DNA of 55,732 bases from JABDGZ01 sp964487685 (GTDB lineage: Bacteria > Omnitrophota > Gorgyraeia > Zapsychrales > Fredricksoniimonadaceae). Both the position numbers and the translations under genes were made by a program. The notes beneath the pieces are model-generated. The model was not told the origin of the DNA. It did not search any database and worked only from the letters and a program-made list of their open reading frames with translations. Positions 25,967 to 32,982 of this stretch are shown here, in pieces. The stretch covers positions 1 to 55,732 of the forward strand of contig CAZASA010000007.1 in NCBI GenBank assembly GCA_964487685.1, in the 5' to 3' direction. The number at the start of each line of letters is the position of its first letter. The stretch's first letter is position 1.

Positions 25967-27067
25967 TTAAAAGTCGCTCCCAGAAGAGCTGCTATTGCCT
26001 GAACCAACACCTGAACCGCTGCCCGAACCACTGTTCGAGCCGCTGCCTGAACCACTGCCAGAATTACTTCCCGAACCACTGCCTGAATTACTGCCTGAAC
26101 CACTACCGCTGCCCGAACCACTGCTTGATCCACTGGCAGAATTGCTTCCTGACGCGCCTGAAGACCCGCTTCCAGAACCACTTCCCACAGCACCACCAGA
26201 TCCGCTTCCAGAACCACTTCCCACAGCACCGCCAGACCCGCTGCCCGAACTGCTTCCCGACGCGCTTGAAGCTCCGCTTCCTGAGCCGCTGCCGGAACCA
26301 CTGGCAGGAATTGTGCAAGAGATTTTCGTCAGCGAACCGGTACTGGAATTAAAGCAACAGTTCCTTTTGAGAGTAATTTGAGATGTTGATTGGTCTGTAA
26401 TGACCTGACATCCAAGGTCATAAGCGTTCGGGTCAACATTGGTGCAAGCATCGGGGCCGTTTGTTTGATCATTCGAATAAATAGCGAAACATCCTGATTG
26501 GGTGGAAGTAATAGGGCCGTTTTGACAAACAGATTTTTGGCCAGTAAAACAGCAGGTCCATGTCGATATGGCAGGATGACCGGCACTAAAAATTACACTA
26601 TGGGGGTTCTTACGTATATAATTAGTTGGGCACGAATTAGAATTGCCGTAGCGATCAAAACAAGATCCAGGATAGGTGGCCGCAGTACCGTCATTCCTGC
26701 AAACTTCCAGATAGCCATTACAAGGGTCAGTAAATAAGGTACCGGCATTGGTATAGGTGGCAAGAGTGCCTCCTAGAGAAACGGGAGTGGATGATGTTGA
26801 TGCGCCGGTGTCACAATTACCCGTATTAATATTATATCCCGGCTTCGCGGGGTCTCTGTATAAACTGCCGGAATGGTCGGAGGGAGTTTGGGCACAAAAG
26901 CAATTACTTACATTTTGAGTACTTATGGAATTGATCAAATGGACATGGGTATATGAACCATTGGTTGGGAAATAGTTGCTCATGTTCTGATCAGCGTAAG
27001 TCACTAAAAATATTAAGAGGAAGGCAAAACCCAGGGAGAGAATGAATATAGAGAGAAATTTTTTCAT
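25967..27067 (-). CDS. exported Cys-containing, Ser/Gly-rich surface protein, paralogue of the 22797 gene
   Basis: 366 residues. Signal anchor MKKFLSIFILSLGFAFLLIF, then the family motif NYFPTNGSYTHVHLIN, GYLEVCRNDGTAATYPGSC, STWTCCFTGQ and RNCCFNSSTGSLT. After about residue 255 it is almost pure Ser/Gly (with Ala, Asn), ending NSSSSGSDF, the same tail as the next gene although the Cys-rich block is absent. No leader and no Shine-Dalgarno precede the ATG; a TATAAT ends 5 bases before it. First gene of the leftward operon with the FAD, CapK and methyltransferase genes. Function unknown; a cell-surface fibre or matrix protein is plausible. Confidence 0.8.
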   Translation of the reverse strand: MKKFLSIFILSLGFAFLLIFLVTYADQNMSNYFPTNGSYTHVHLINSISTQNVSNCFCAQTPSDHSGSLYRDPAKPGYNINTGNCDTGASTSSTPVSLGGTLATYTNAGTLFTDPCNGYLEVCRNDGTAATYPGSCFDRYGNSNSCPTNYIRKNPHSVIFSAGHPAISTWTCCFTGQKSVCQNGPITSTQSGCFAIYSNDQTNGPDACTNVDPNAYDLGCQVITDQSTSQITLKRNCCFNSSTGSLTKISCTIPASGSGSGSGSGASSASGSSSGSGSGGAVGSGSGSGSGGAVGSGSGSGSSGASGSNSASGSSSGSGSGSGSGSNSGSGSGSNSGSGSGSGSNSGSGSGSGVGSGNSSSSGSDF

Positions 27068-27071
27068 TTAT

Positions 27072-27077
27072 ATTATA
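27072..27077 (-). promoter_or_regulatory. -10 element of the exported-protein operon
   Basis: On the minus strand TATAAT is followed by ATAA and then the ATG at 27067. Transcription would start at or next to the ATG (leaderless). No convincing -35 is visible. Confidence 0.4.
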
Positions 27078-27198
27078 CGTTTCCACTGCATAATAGAATA
27101 TAGATAAAGACTATAGTACCACTTAAAGTATAAACTATGGAAAAGATTCTATCAAATCCTTATTTATTTTAATATTCTTTAAGGGCTAATGAGGGGTC

Positions 27199-27227
27199 TT
27201 GACACGTCTTGGAATGGGTGGTATAGT
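27199..27227 (+). promoter_or_regulatory. sigma70-type promoter of the pyrRBC operon
   Basis: Consensus -35 TTGACA (27199-27204), 17-base spacer, -10 TATAGT (27222-27227). The predicted start is near 27234, giving a leader of about 170 bases before pyrR. Confidence 0.85.
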
Positions 27228-27246
27228 TGAAAAGCTTTAAGGAGCA

Positions 27247-27277
27247 CCTTTAATCCGGTTCTGTGAGGCTGGAAAGG
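27247..27277 (+). promoter_or_regulatory. PyrR-binding RNA hairpin (pyr attenuator anti-antiterminator)
   Basis: Outer stem CCTTT/AAAGG (27247-27251 with 27273-27277), inner stem CCGG/CTGG (27255-27258 with 27269-27272), loop TTCTGTGAGG. The GTGAGGCTGGAAAGG stretch closely fits the known PyrR-binding loop (GNGAGGYU with flanking AAAGG). With UMP or UTP bound, PyrR would stabilise this hairpin and favour termination downstream. It lies in the leader between promoter and terminator, just upstream of pyrR itself. Confidence 0.85.
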
Positions 27278-27310
27278 AAACATAAATGAAAACATTAAAG
27301 ATTTTATTGG

Positions 27311-27330
27311 ATTCCCGCTTTCGCGGGAAT
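27311..27330. repeat. REP-2 palindrome inside the pyr leader
   Basis: ATTCCCGCTTTCGCGGGAAT, a perfect hairpin. The same element occurs at 28940 and, inverted, at 30298. Its right arm CGGGAAT is complementary to 27343-27349, which contains the first arm of the terminator, so it could form the antiterminator. Confidence 0.9.
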
Positions 27331-27345
27331 GACAACAGTATAATT

Positions 27346-27389
27346 CCCGTCTTTCCCGCGTACAAGCGGGGTTGGCGGGTTTTCTTTTT
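27346..27389 (+). terminator. intrinsic terminator in the pyr leader (attenuator)
   Basis: Outer stem CCCG/CGGG (27346-27349 with 27376-27379), inner stem CCCGC/GCGGG (27355-27359 with 27366-27370), a 5x5 internal loop, then TTTTCTTTTT (27380-27389). The gene to the left runs the other way, so the only transcript reaching this terminator is that of the pyr operon itself. This identifies it as an attenuator. Confidence 0.8.
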
Positions 27390-27404
27390 ATCCGGGAGAT
27401 GAGT

Positions 27405-27944
27405 ATGTCTGGAGTTAAGATCATGGACCAGGAAGCTATCCGCAGGGCCGTATTGCGGATGGCCCATGAGATCCTTGAGAAAAACAAGGGCGTTGACCAT
27501 TTAGCGCTTGTTGGGATACGCACCCGCGGCGTTATCTTGGCCCAGCGCCTGAAACAAGCGATCAAGGACATTGAAGGGGTTGATCTGCCGACGGGGATAT
27601 TGGACATCACCCTCTACCGGGATGACCTGGCCTTGGCCAATACCAAACCTTTGGTCAGGGAAACAGCGATCGATTTTGATATTACAGATATGAAGATCAT
27701 TTTGGTGGATGATGTGTTCTTTACCGGACGCACCATCCGCGCAGGGCTAAACGCGCTGGTTGATTTCGGCCGGCCGGCGAGCATTCAGTTGGCTGTATTG
27801 GTTGACCGCGGCCATCGTGAACTGCCCATCCGCGCGGATTTTGTGGGCAAGAATATCCCTACATCCAAAGACCAGGATGTGCAGGTGATCTTGGGCGAGT
27901 CAGACGGCAAAACGGATGAAGTCGTCGTGCAGGGGGAGGGTTGA
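27405..27944 (+). CDS. pyrR: PyrR bifunctional pyr operon regulator/uracil phosphoribosyltransferase
   Basis: 179 residues from ATG 27405, with GGGAG six bases upstream; two earlier in-frame starts lie over the terminator. The PRPP-binding loop VDDVFFTGRTIR, LVGIRTRG near 36 and LVDRGHRELPIRADFVGKN are diagnostic. PyrR binds its hairpin in the pyr mRNA leader when UMP is plentiful and promotes termination; many also convert uracil and PRPP to UMP. The binding hairpin and attenuator are both visible just upstream, so the gene regulates its own operon. pyrB starts 4 bases after the stop. Confidence 0.95.
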   Translation: MSGVKIMDQEAIRRAVLRMAHEILEKNKGVDHLALVGIRTRGVILAQRLKQAIKDIEGVDLPTGILDITLYRDDLALANTKPLVRETAIDFDITDMKIILVDDVFFTGRTIRAGLNALVDFGRPASIQLAVLVDRGHRELPIRADFVGKNIPTSKDQDVQVILGESDGKTDEVVVQGEG

Positions 27945-27948
27945 AGGT

Positions 27949-28872
27949 ATGACGTGGAAGTATAAACACCTTTTAGGCCTGGAAAATTTAAGCCGTCAGG
28001 ACATTGAACTTATCCTGGAAACCGCCAAATCATTTAAAGAGGTCTCAAGCCGCGACATCAAAAAGGTGCCTGCCTTGCGGGGTAAGACCGTGGTCACCTT
28101 GTTTTTCGAAGCGTCCACCCGCACCCGGATTTCATTTGAACTGGCTGCCAAACGGCTTTCGGCGGATACCCTTAATATTGCTGTCAATGTTTCATCGACC
28201 AGCAAAGGAGAAACCTTGCTGGACACTGCGCGCAACATTGAAGCCATGAATGTGGATGCCATGGTGGTCCGTCATTCATCGTCGGGATCAGTGCTTTTGT
28301 TGGCCGAAGGGCTTAAGTGTTCCGTCGTCAATGCCGGGGACGGCTGCCGCGAGCACCCCACCCAGGCCTTGTTGGACATGTTTACATTGCAGGAAAAATT
28401 CGGCCGCATCGAGGGCTTGAAGATAGGTATTATCGGGGACATCTTGCATTCAAGGGTCGCGCGATCAAATATTTGGGGATTGACCAAACTCGGGGCCAAG
28501 GTCACTGTCTGCGGGCCCGCGACCTTGATGCCGCGGGGCATTGAAGCTTTAGGGGTGGACGTTTGTTATGATCTTAAAAAAGTCTTAAAGCAGTCGGACG
28601 CGGTGATCGCCTTGCGTCTTCAAAAAGAACGTCAGCAGGATAAATTTCTGCCTTCTATGCGGGAATACTCGCGGTTATTTGGAATTAATCAGGCTAAGTT
28701 AAGCGAAGGCAATGACCATTTGATCGTCATGCATCCGGGACCGACCAATCGCGGACTGGAAGTGTCCGCTGATGTTGCCGACGGCAAACAATCCGTGATC
28801 TTGGACCAGGTGACCAACGGTGTCGCCGTGCGCATGGCGGTATTGTATTTGGTATTAGGAACAAAGACATAG
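27949..28872 (+). CDS. pyrB: aspartate carbamoyltransferase catalytic subunit
   Basis: 307 residues from ATG 27949 (GAAGG just before it), the normal length for the catalytic chain. It joins carbamoyl phosphate and aspartate in the first committed step of UMP synthesis. Landmarks: FFEASTRTRISFE carbamoyl-phosphate loop, STSKGETLLDT, VRHSSSG, GDGCREHPTQALLDM, the aspartate-side RLQKER and the C-terminal HPGPTNRG. No pyrI-like regulatory chain is present, so control is likely through the PyrR attenuator. Confidence 0.97.
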   Translation: MTWKYKHLLGLENLSRQDIELILETAKSFKEVSSRDIKKVPALRGKTVVTLFFEASTRTRISFELAAKRLSADTLNIAVNVSSTSKGETLLDTARNIEAMNVDAMVVRHSSSGSVLLLAEGLKCSVVNAGDGCREHPTQALLDMFTLQEKFGRIEGLKIGIIGDILHSRVARSNIWGLTKLGAKVTVCGPATLMPRGIEALGVDVCYDLKKVLKQSDAVIALRLQKERQQDKFLPSMREYSRLFGINQAKLSEGNDHLIVMHPGPTNRGLEVSADVADGKQSVILDQVTNGVAVRMAVLYLVLGTKT

Positions 28873-28888
28873 TTATGAATATATTGTC

Positions 28889-28959
28889 ATCCCCGAATGT
28901 TTTAATCGGGGATCCAATTAAGAATAAATTTTGTACTGGATTCCCGCTTTCGCGGGAAT
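28889..28959. repeat. REP-2 pair between pyrB and pyrC
   Basis: Two hairpins about 27 bases apart: ATCCCCGA/TCGGGGAT (28889-28912) and ATTCCCGCTTTCGCGGGAAT (28940-28959). The pairing of two related palindromes resembles a REP/BIME. No T-tract follows, so it is not an obvious terminator; pyrC has its own Shine-Dalgarno AAGGGGA. Confidence 0.85.
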
Positions 28960-28979
28960 GACATTGATAAAGGGGATTT

Positions 28980-30257
28980 ATGGGACTATTGATAAAAAAC
29001 GCCATTATCGTTAACGCGGACAAGATTTGGGACAAGCCGCAGGATATTTTATGCGTGGAGGGAAAGATCTCCCAGATCGCCGCTAACATAGCGTCAGCAA
29101 ATCATGAGATCATTGATGCCGCCGGCAAAAAAGTCTTACCGGGTTTGATCGATATCCATACCCATCTGCGTCAGCCAGGGCGTGAAGACAAGGAAACCAT
29201 TGAAACCGGTTCACGCGCGGCGGTCAAGGGCGGCTTTACCTCTATCATGTGCATGCCTAACACCAATCCGGTCATTGACAATGCCATGGTCGTGGAATTT
29301 ATCATCCGTGAAGCCAATCGGGTGGGCCTGTGCCATGTCTTTCCCATCGGCGCCATCACCAAGGGACAGGCCGACGCAGAATTGACGGATATGGCGGAAC
29401 TCAAAGCTGCAGGCTGCCTGGCTTTTTCTGACGATGGTAAGTCTGTCATTAACAGCCGTCTTTTCAGGCTGGCCATGGAATATGCCAAGATGCTGGATGT
29501 CTTGATCATTGAGCATTGCCAAGATCCATTGCTTACCGCCGGAGGCGTGATGAACGAAGGAGTGGTTTCGACAAGAATAGGATTAAAAGGGGACCCCGGC
29601 ATTGCAGAGACAGTGACCGTGGCGCGCGATATTGAAATAGCCCTATATTTAAATGCCCGGGTACATTTGGCGCATATGTCGCTTAAGCGTTCCTGTGAGC
29701 TCATCCGTTTTGCTAAATCCCAAGGGATCAAGGTGACAGCTGAAGCTTGTCCGCATCACTTTACATTAACAGATGAAGCCTGCTGTGGTTTTGATACATC
29801 GACCAAGGTCAGCCCGCCGCTGCGCTCTCAGGAAGACGTGGACGCGGTCAAAGAAGCCATTGCTGATGGCACTATTGACTGCATTGTCACGGACCATGCC
29901 CCACATACAAAGGAAGATAAAGAAGTGGGATTTGACGGAGCTCCTTTCGGACTTATCGGCCTGGAGACATCATTGGGTTTGACGATAACGGAATTAGTAA
30001 AACCGGGATTAATTGACTTGCCCAAAATGGTTGATAAAATGTCCACAGCACCGGCACGTTTGGTGGGGATGGTCAACAAGGGTGTTATCAAGACCGGGTA
30101 TGATGCTGATATCGCGATCATCGACCCAGACCGTGAATGGACCGTGACCCGTGAAGGATTTGTTTCAAAGAGCAAGAACTCACCTTTTATCGGGCGCAAG
30201 CTCAAAGGTGTTGTTGAATACACCATCTGCGGTGGTAAGATAGTCTATAAAAGTTAA
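28980..30257 (+). CDS. pyrC: dihydroorotase, class I
   Basis: 425 residues, typical of class I dihydroorotases in the amidohydrolase superfamily. Metal ligands appear in DIHTHLRQPG, in EHCQD near 177, in HLAHMS near 225 and in TDHAPHTKEDK near 300. It closes carbamoyl aspartate to dihydroorotate. Third gene of the PyrR-controlled operon; separated from pyrB by 107 bases carrying REP hairpins. A neighbouring pyrDK is not found here but 13 kb downstream. Confidence 0.96.
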   Translation: MGLLIKNAIIVNADKIWDKPQDILCVEGKISQIAANIASANHEIIDAAGKKVLPGLIDIHTHLRQPGREDKETIETGSRAAVKGGFTSIMCMPNTNPVIDNAMVVEFIIREANRVGLCHVFPIGAITKGQADAELTDMAELKAAGCLAFSDDGKSVINSRLFRLAMEYAKMLDVLIIEHCQDPLLTAGGVMNEGVVSTRIGLKGDPGIAETVTVARDIEIALYLNARVHLAHMSLKRSCELIRFAKSQGIKVTAEACPHHFTLTDEACCGFDTSTKVSPPLRSQEDVDAVKEAIADGTIDCIVTDHAPHTKEDKEVGFDGAPFGLIGLETSLGLTITELVKPGLIDLPKMVDKMSTAPARLVGMVNKGVIKTGYDADIAIIDPDREWTVTREGFVSKSKNSPFIGRKLKGVVEYTICGGKIVYKS

Positions 30258-30297
30258 CCATCATGGTCGTCATACCCGACACTCACAGTTGTTCGTC

Positions 30298-30317
30298 ATT
30301 CCCGCGAAAGCGGGAAT
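30298..30317. repeat. REP-2 palindrome, inverted copy
   Basis: ATTCCCGCGAAAGCGGGAAT, the reverse complement of the copies at 27311 and 28940, seven bases before tRNA-Arg. Confidence 0.9.
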
Positions 30318-30323
30318 CCATTT

Positions 30324-30395
30324 GCGCCTATAGCCTAATGGATAGGGCAGCAGCCTCCGGAGCTGCTGGTGCAGGTTCGAATCCCGCTAGGCGCG
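30324..30395 (+). tRNA. tRNA-Arg (anticodon CCG)
   Basis: Acceptor stem GCGCCTA/TAGGCGC, anticodon stem GCAGC/GCTGC with loop CTCCGGA, so the anticodon is CCG. T loop TTCGAAT. No CCA is encoded. The T stem GCAGG/CCCGC has one A-C mismatch at its centre, unlike a canonical tRNA. A run of seven T follows at 30396-30402, which may help end transcription. Confidence 0.93.
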
Positions 30396-30429
30396 TTTTT
30401 TTAAAAATCAAATTTAAAGAAGGGAAATC

Positions 30430-30903
30430 ATGCGTAAACAAATGATCACCATCTCCGTCATCGGCGGCAGCAGCATCAGTTCCAAGATCGAGGACCTGGC
30501 GGAATCAGCAGGCAAGATGATCGCCCAACTAGGATGTGTGTTAGTCTGCGGCGGCTTGGGCGGTGCCATGGAAGCAGCGGCCAAGGGGGCTAAATTGGCC
30601 GGAGGCATGACCATCGGCATTCTTCCCGGTAAAGATAAAAGGGATGCCAATTCTTATATTGATATTTCACTGCCAACTTCTATTGGTTACGCGCGTAATA
30701 CGATCGTCTCATGTTCGGCAGATATCATCATCGCCCTGCCAGGGAGCTTTGGCACCAATTCCGAGATCTGTTATGGCTTAGTCTATGGCCGCCCGGTCAT
30801 TGACCTGGGCAATTGGAACATCGAAGGCATGATCGACGTCAAAAACATCGCCGAGGCCGAGGAAAAGATCAAGAAATTAATCAAGAAACTTCAAAACACG
30901 TGA
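30430..30903 (+). CDS. TIGR00725-type LOG/SLOG-fold nucleotide-binding protein
   Basis: 157 residues with a Rossmann-like core: VIGGSSI near the N-terminus, VCGGLGGAMEAAAKGAKLAGG and the PGSFGTNSEICYGLVYGRPVI end. This resembles the TIGR00725 family, related to LOG-like proteins, DprA and molybdenum cofactor carrier proteins. The catalytic PGGxGTxxE of LOG enzymes is here PGSFGTNSE. Function of the subfamily is not established. AGAAGGGAAATC precedes the start. It follows tRNA-Arg and precedes two epimerase genes. Confidence 0.8.
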   Translation: MRKQMITISVIGGSSISSKIEDLAESAGKMIAQLGCVLVCGGLGGAMEAAAKGAKLAGGMTIGILPGKDKRDANSYIDISLPTSIGYARNTIVSCSADIIIALPGSFGTNSEICYGLVYGRPVIDLGNWNIEGMIDVKNIAEAEEKIKKLIKKLQNT

Positions 30904-30935
30904 TCCTTTAATTAATGGGACCGGGAGAGGTTTTT

Positions 30936-31922
30936 GTGAACTATTTTGTAGTCGGCGGAGCCGGTTTCATAGGCAGTCATTTGGTAAGAACACTGCTCAC
31001 AGAGCTAAAAGATGCCCGTGTGGTCATTTATGATAATTTTTCTTCAGGTAAAATGTGGCATTTAGAAGGATTAGAAGGCCATGCGAATTTGAAGATCATC
31101 AAAGATGATATTAAAAATACCGCAGCACTGCAACAGGCGATGGCAGGCGCACAGGTGGTTTATCATTTCGCATCAAATCCTGATATTTCTAAAGCGGTAA
31201 CGCAGCCGGACATTGATTTTTGGGAAGGGACCTATCTTACCAATAATGTCCTTGAGGCGATGCGGACCAACAATATCAAGAGATTACTTTATGCTTCAGG
31301 AAGCGGTGTTTATGGAGACACGGGGCTCATTGATGTGAAGGAGGACTATTCGCCCATGCTGCCGATATCAACCTATGGGGCAAGTAAATTATCTTGCGAA
31401 GTGCTTATTTGCGCGTATTGCCATATGTTTGACATGAATGCGAATGTTTTCCGGTTTGCCAACGTTGTCGGGCCGCACCAGACGCACGGCGTTGGGTATG
31501 ATTTTGTGCGCCGGCTATTGAAGAATCCTTTAGAATTGCACATCCTGGGGGACGGCACACAAAGTAAATCCTATATATTTATCAGCGATGTTATCAATGC
31601 CATGAGGCGTTTAGAAATTGAAAAGATAAAAGGCTTCACGTGCCATAACGCAGGGACATTAGATGCCATCACGGTGACCGAGATCGCAGGCATTGTCGTC
31701 GATCTTATGGGGTTAAAGGAAGTAAAATATCTTTATTCAGGAGGGGACCGCGGCTGGAAAGGGGATGTTCCCGTCATCCGTTTAAATTCCGATAAATTAA
31801 GAAGCATGGGCTGGAAGAACCAGTACACATCAAAAGAAGCTATCCGCTCTTCAGTCAAATCTATCCTGGAAGATGCTAAATTAAACAAGTTCGGTTGGGC
31901 CCAGGAAAGCAGGGAAAAATAA
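30936..31922 (+). CDS. NAD-dependent sugar-nucleotide epimerase/dehydratase (extended SDR)
   Basis: 328 residues from GTG 30936; GGGAGAGG lies 5 bases upstream. An upstream ATG at 30915 would contain that site. GGAGFIGSH is the NAD-binding motif, SGSGVYGDTG the catalytic Ser strand and YGASK the catalytic Tyr/Lys. FRFANVVGPHQTHG and a ILGDG-like segment follow, as in GalE/WbpP-like UDP-sugar 4-epimerases. The neighbouring gene is a second SDR, so the two may convert one sugar nucleotide stepwise. The sugar is unknown. Confidence 0.9.
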   Translation: MNYFVVGGAGFIGSHLVRTLLTELKDARVVIYDNFSSGKMWHLEGLEGHANLKIIKDDIKNTAALQQAMAGAQVVYHFASNPDISKAVTQPDIDFWEGTYLTNNVLEAMRTNNIKRLLYASGSGVYGDTGLIDVKEDYSPMLPISTYGASKLSCEVLICAYCHMFDMNANVFRFANVVGPHQTHGVGYDFVRRLLKNPLELHILGDGTQSKSYIFISDVINAMRRLEIEKIKGFTCHNAGTLDAITVTEIAGIVVDLMGLKEVKYLYSGGDRGWKGDVPVIRLNSDKLRSMGWKNQYTSKEAIRSSVKSILEDAKLNKFGWAQESREK

Positions 31923-31929
31923 GGGAAAG

Positions 31930-32967
31930 ATGGCCAGTTTAATTACAGGCGGGTCGGGATATTTAGGAGGATTGTTAGCCCAACGGCTGAGTAAAGATCC
32001 CCAAGACTTCATCTGTGTTGATATTCTTCCGCAATCAATAACCTGTAAAAACGGGACATATTACCACGCAGATCTTTGTGACTGCCCATTGATCGAGAAG
32101 ATCTTTGCGCGCCACCCCATAGACCACGTCTTTCATTTTGCCGCACAGCTCGATTTTCAAACTAAAAGCCAGAAGAGTTTATATAATAACAATGTTCAAT
32201 CAACAAAGAATATCGCAGAACTGTGTAAAAGGTTTAAGGTCAAAAAATTAATCTATACATCTTCCAATTCAGTTTATCTTGGGAACCAATTCCTCCGCCC
32301 CTTTTCCGAGGGCGATATACCGACCCCGATCGATGCCTATGGCAAATCGAAGGTATATTGTGAAAAATTACTGGAATCGTACAAAGATCATTTTGACTAT
32401 TGCATTTTTCGATGTCCCAATATTATGGATGCGGGGCGTGTGGGAATGTTATCAATATTGTTCGATTTTATCAGGGAGAACCGTATATGCTGGATGATAG
32501 GAAACGGACGTAGTAATCATCAATGCCTTTATGCGCAAGATCTCTTTGAGGCAATGTTCTTAACCCTAAAGTTAAAGGGACCCCACACGTTCAATATAGG
32601 AGCGGAAAGAACCTCAACTATCAAAGAAATGTGCACTGACTTGATCGTTCATGCCCAAAGCAGATCAAAGATCAAAGCAATTCCCCAAAACGTGTTAGTG
32701 CCATTGCTTAAATTTTTTCATAGGTGCGGATTATCGCCGCTGGGGCCCTATCAATTCCGGATGTTAACGAATGATTTCAGCTTTAATATTTCGCATGTGC
32801 AATCGGTCTTACATTGGCAGCCGACTTTATCCAACAGTGAGATGTTGATAAAAGCTTATGATTCTTATATCAACAATCTTGGATCTTTTTCATCAGATAG
32901 TGAAATCTCAGCCAATAGAAGCCAGGTGAAGATGGGAATAATCAATATTGTTAAGATCTTATCGTAG
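31930..32967 (+). CDS. NAD-dependent epimerase/dehydratase (extended SDR)
   Basis: 345 residues; 7 bases after the previous gene. TGGSGYLGG is the NAD loop, YTSSNSVYLG the Ser strand and DAYGKSKVYCEK the catalytic YxxxK. The rest is typical of sugar-nucleotide and 3-beta-HSD-like extended SDRs. It is followed by a GT2 and a methyltransferase, so the block likely makes and attaches a modified sugar for the surface glycan encoded around it. Confidence 0.88.
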   Translation: MASLITGGSGYLGGLLAQRLSKDPQDFICVDILPQSITCKNGTYYHADLCDCPLIEKIFARHPIDHVFHFAAQLDFQTKSQKSLYNNNVQSTKNIAELCKRFKVKKLIYTSSNSVYLGNQFLRPFSEGDIPTPIDAYGKSKVYCEKLLESYKDHFDYCIFRCPNIMDAGRVGMLSILFDFIRENRICWMIGNGRSNHQCLYAQDLFEAMFLTLKLKGPHTFNIGAERTSTIKEMCTDLIVHAQSRSKIKAIPQNVLVPLLKFFHRCGLSPLGPYQFRMLTNDFSFNISHVQSVLHWQPTLSNSEMLIKAYDSYINNLGSFSSDSEISANRSQVKMGIINIVKILS

Positions 32968-32982
32968 CAGCCATTTAAAGCC

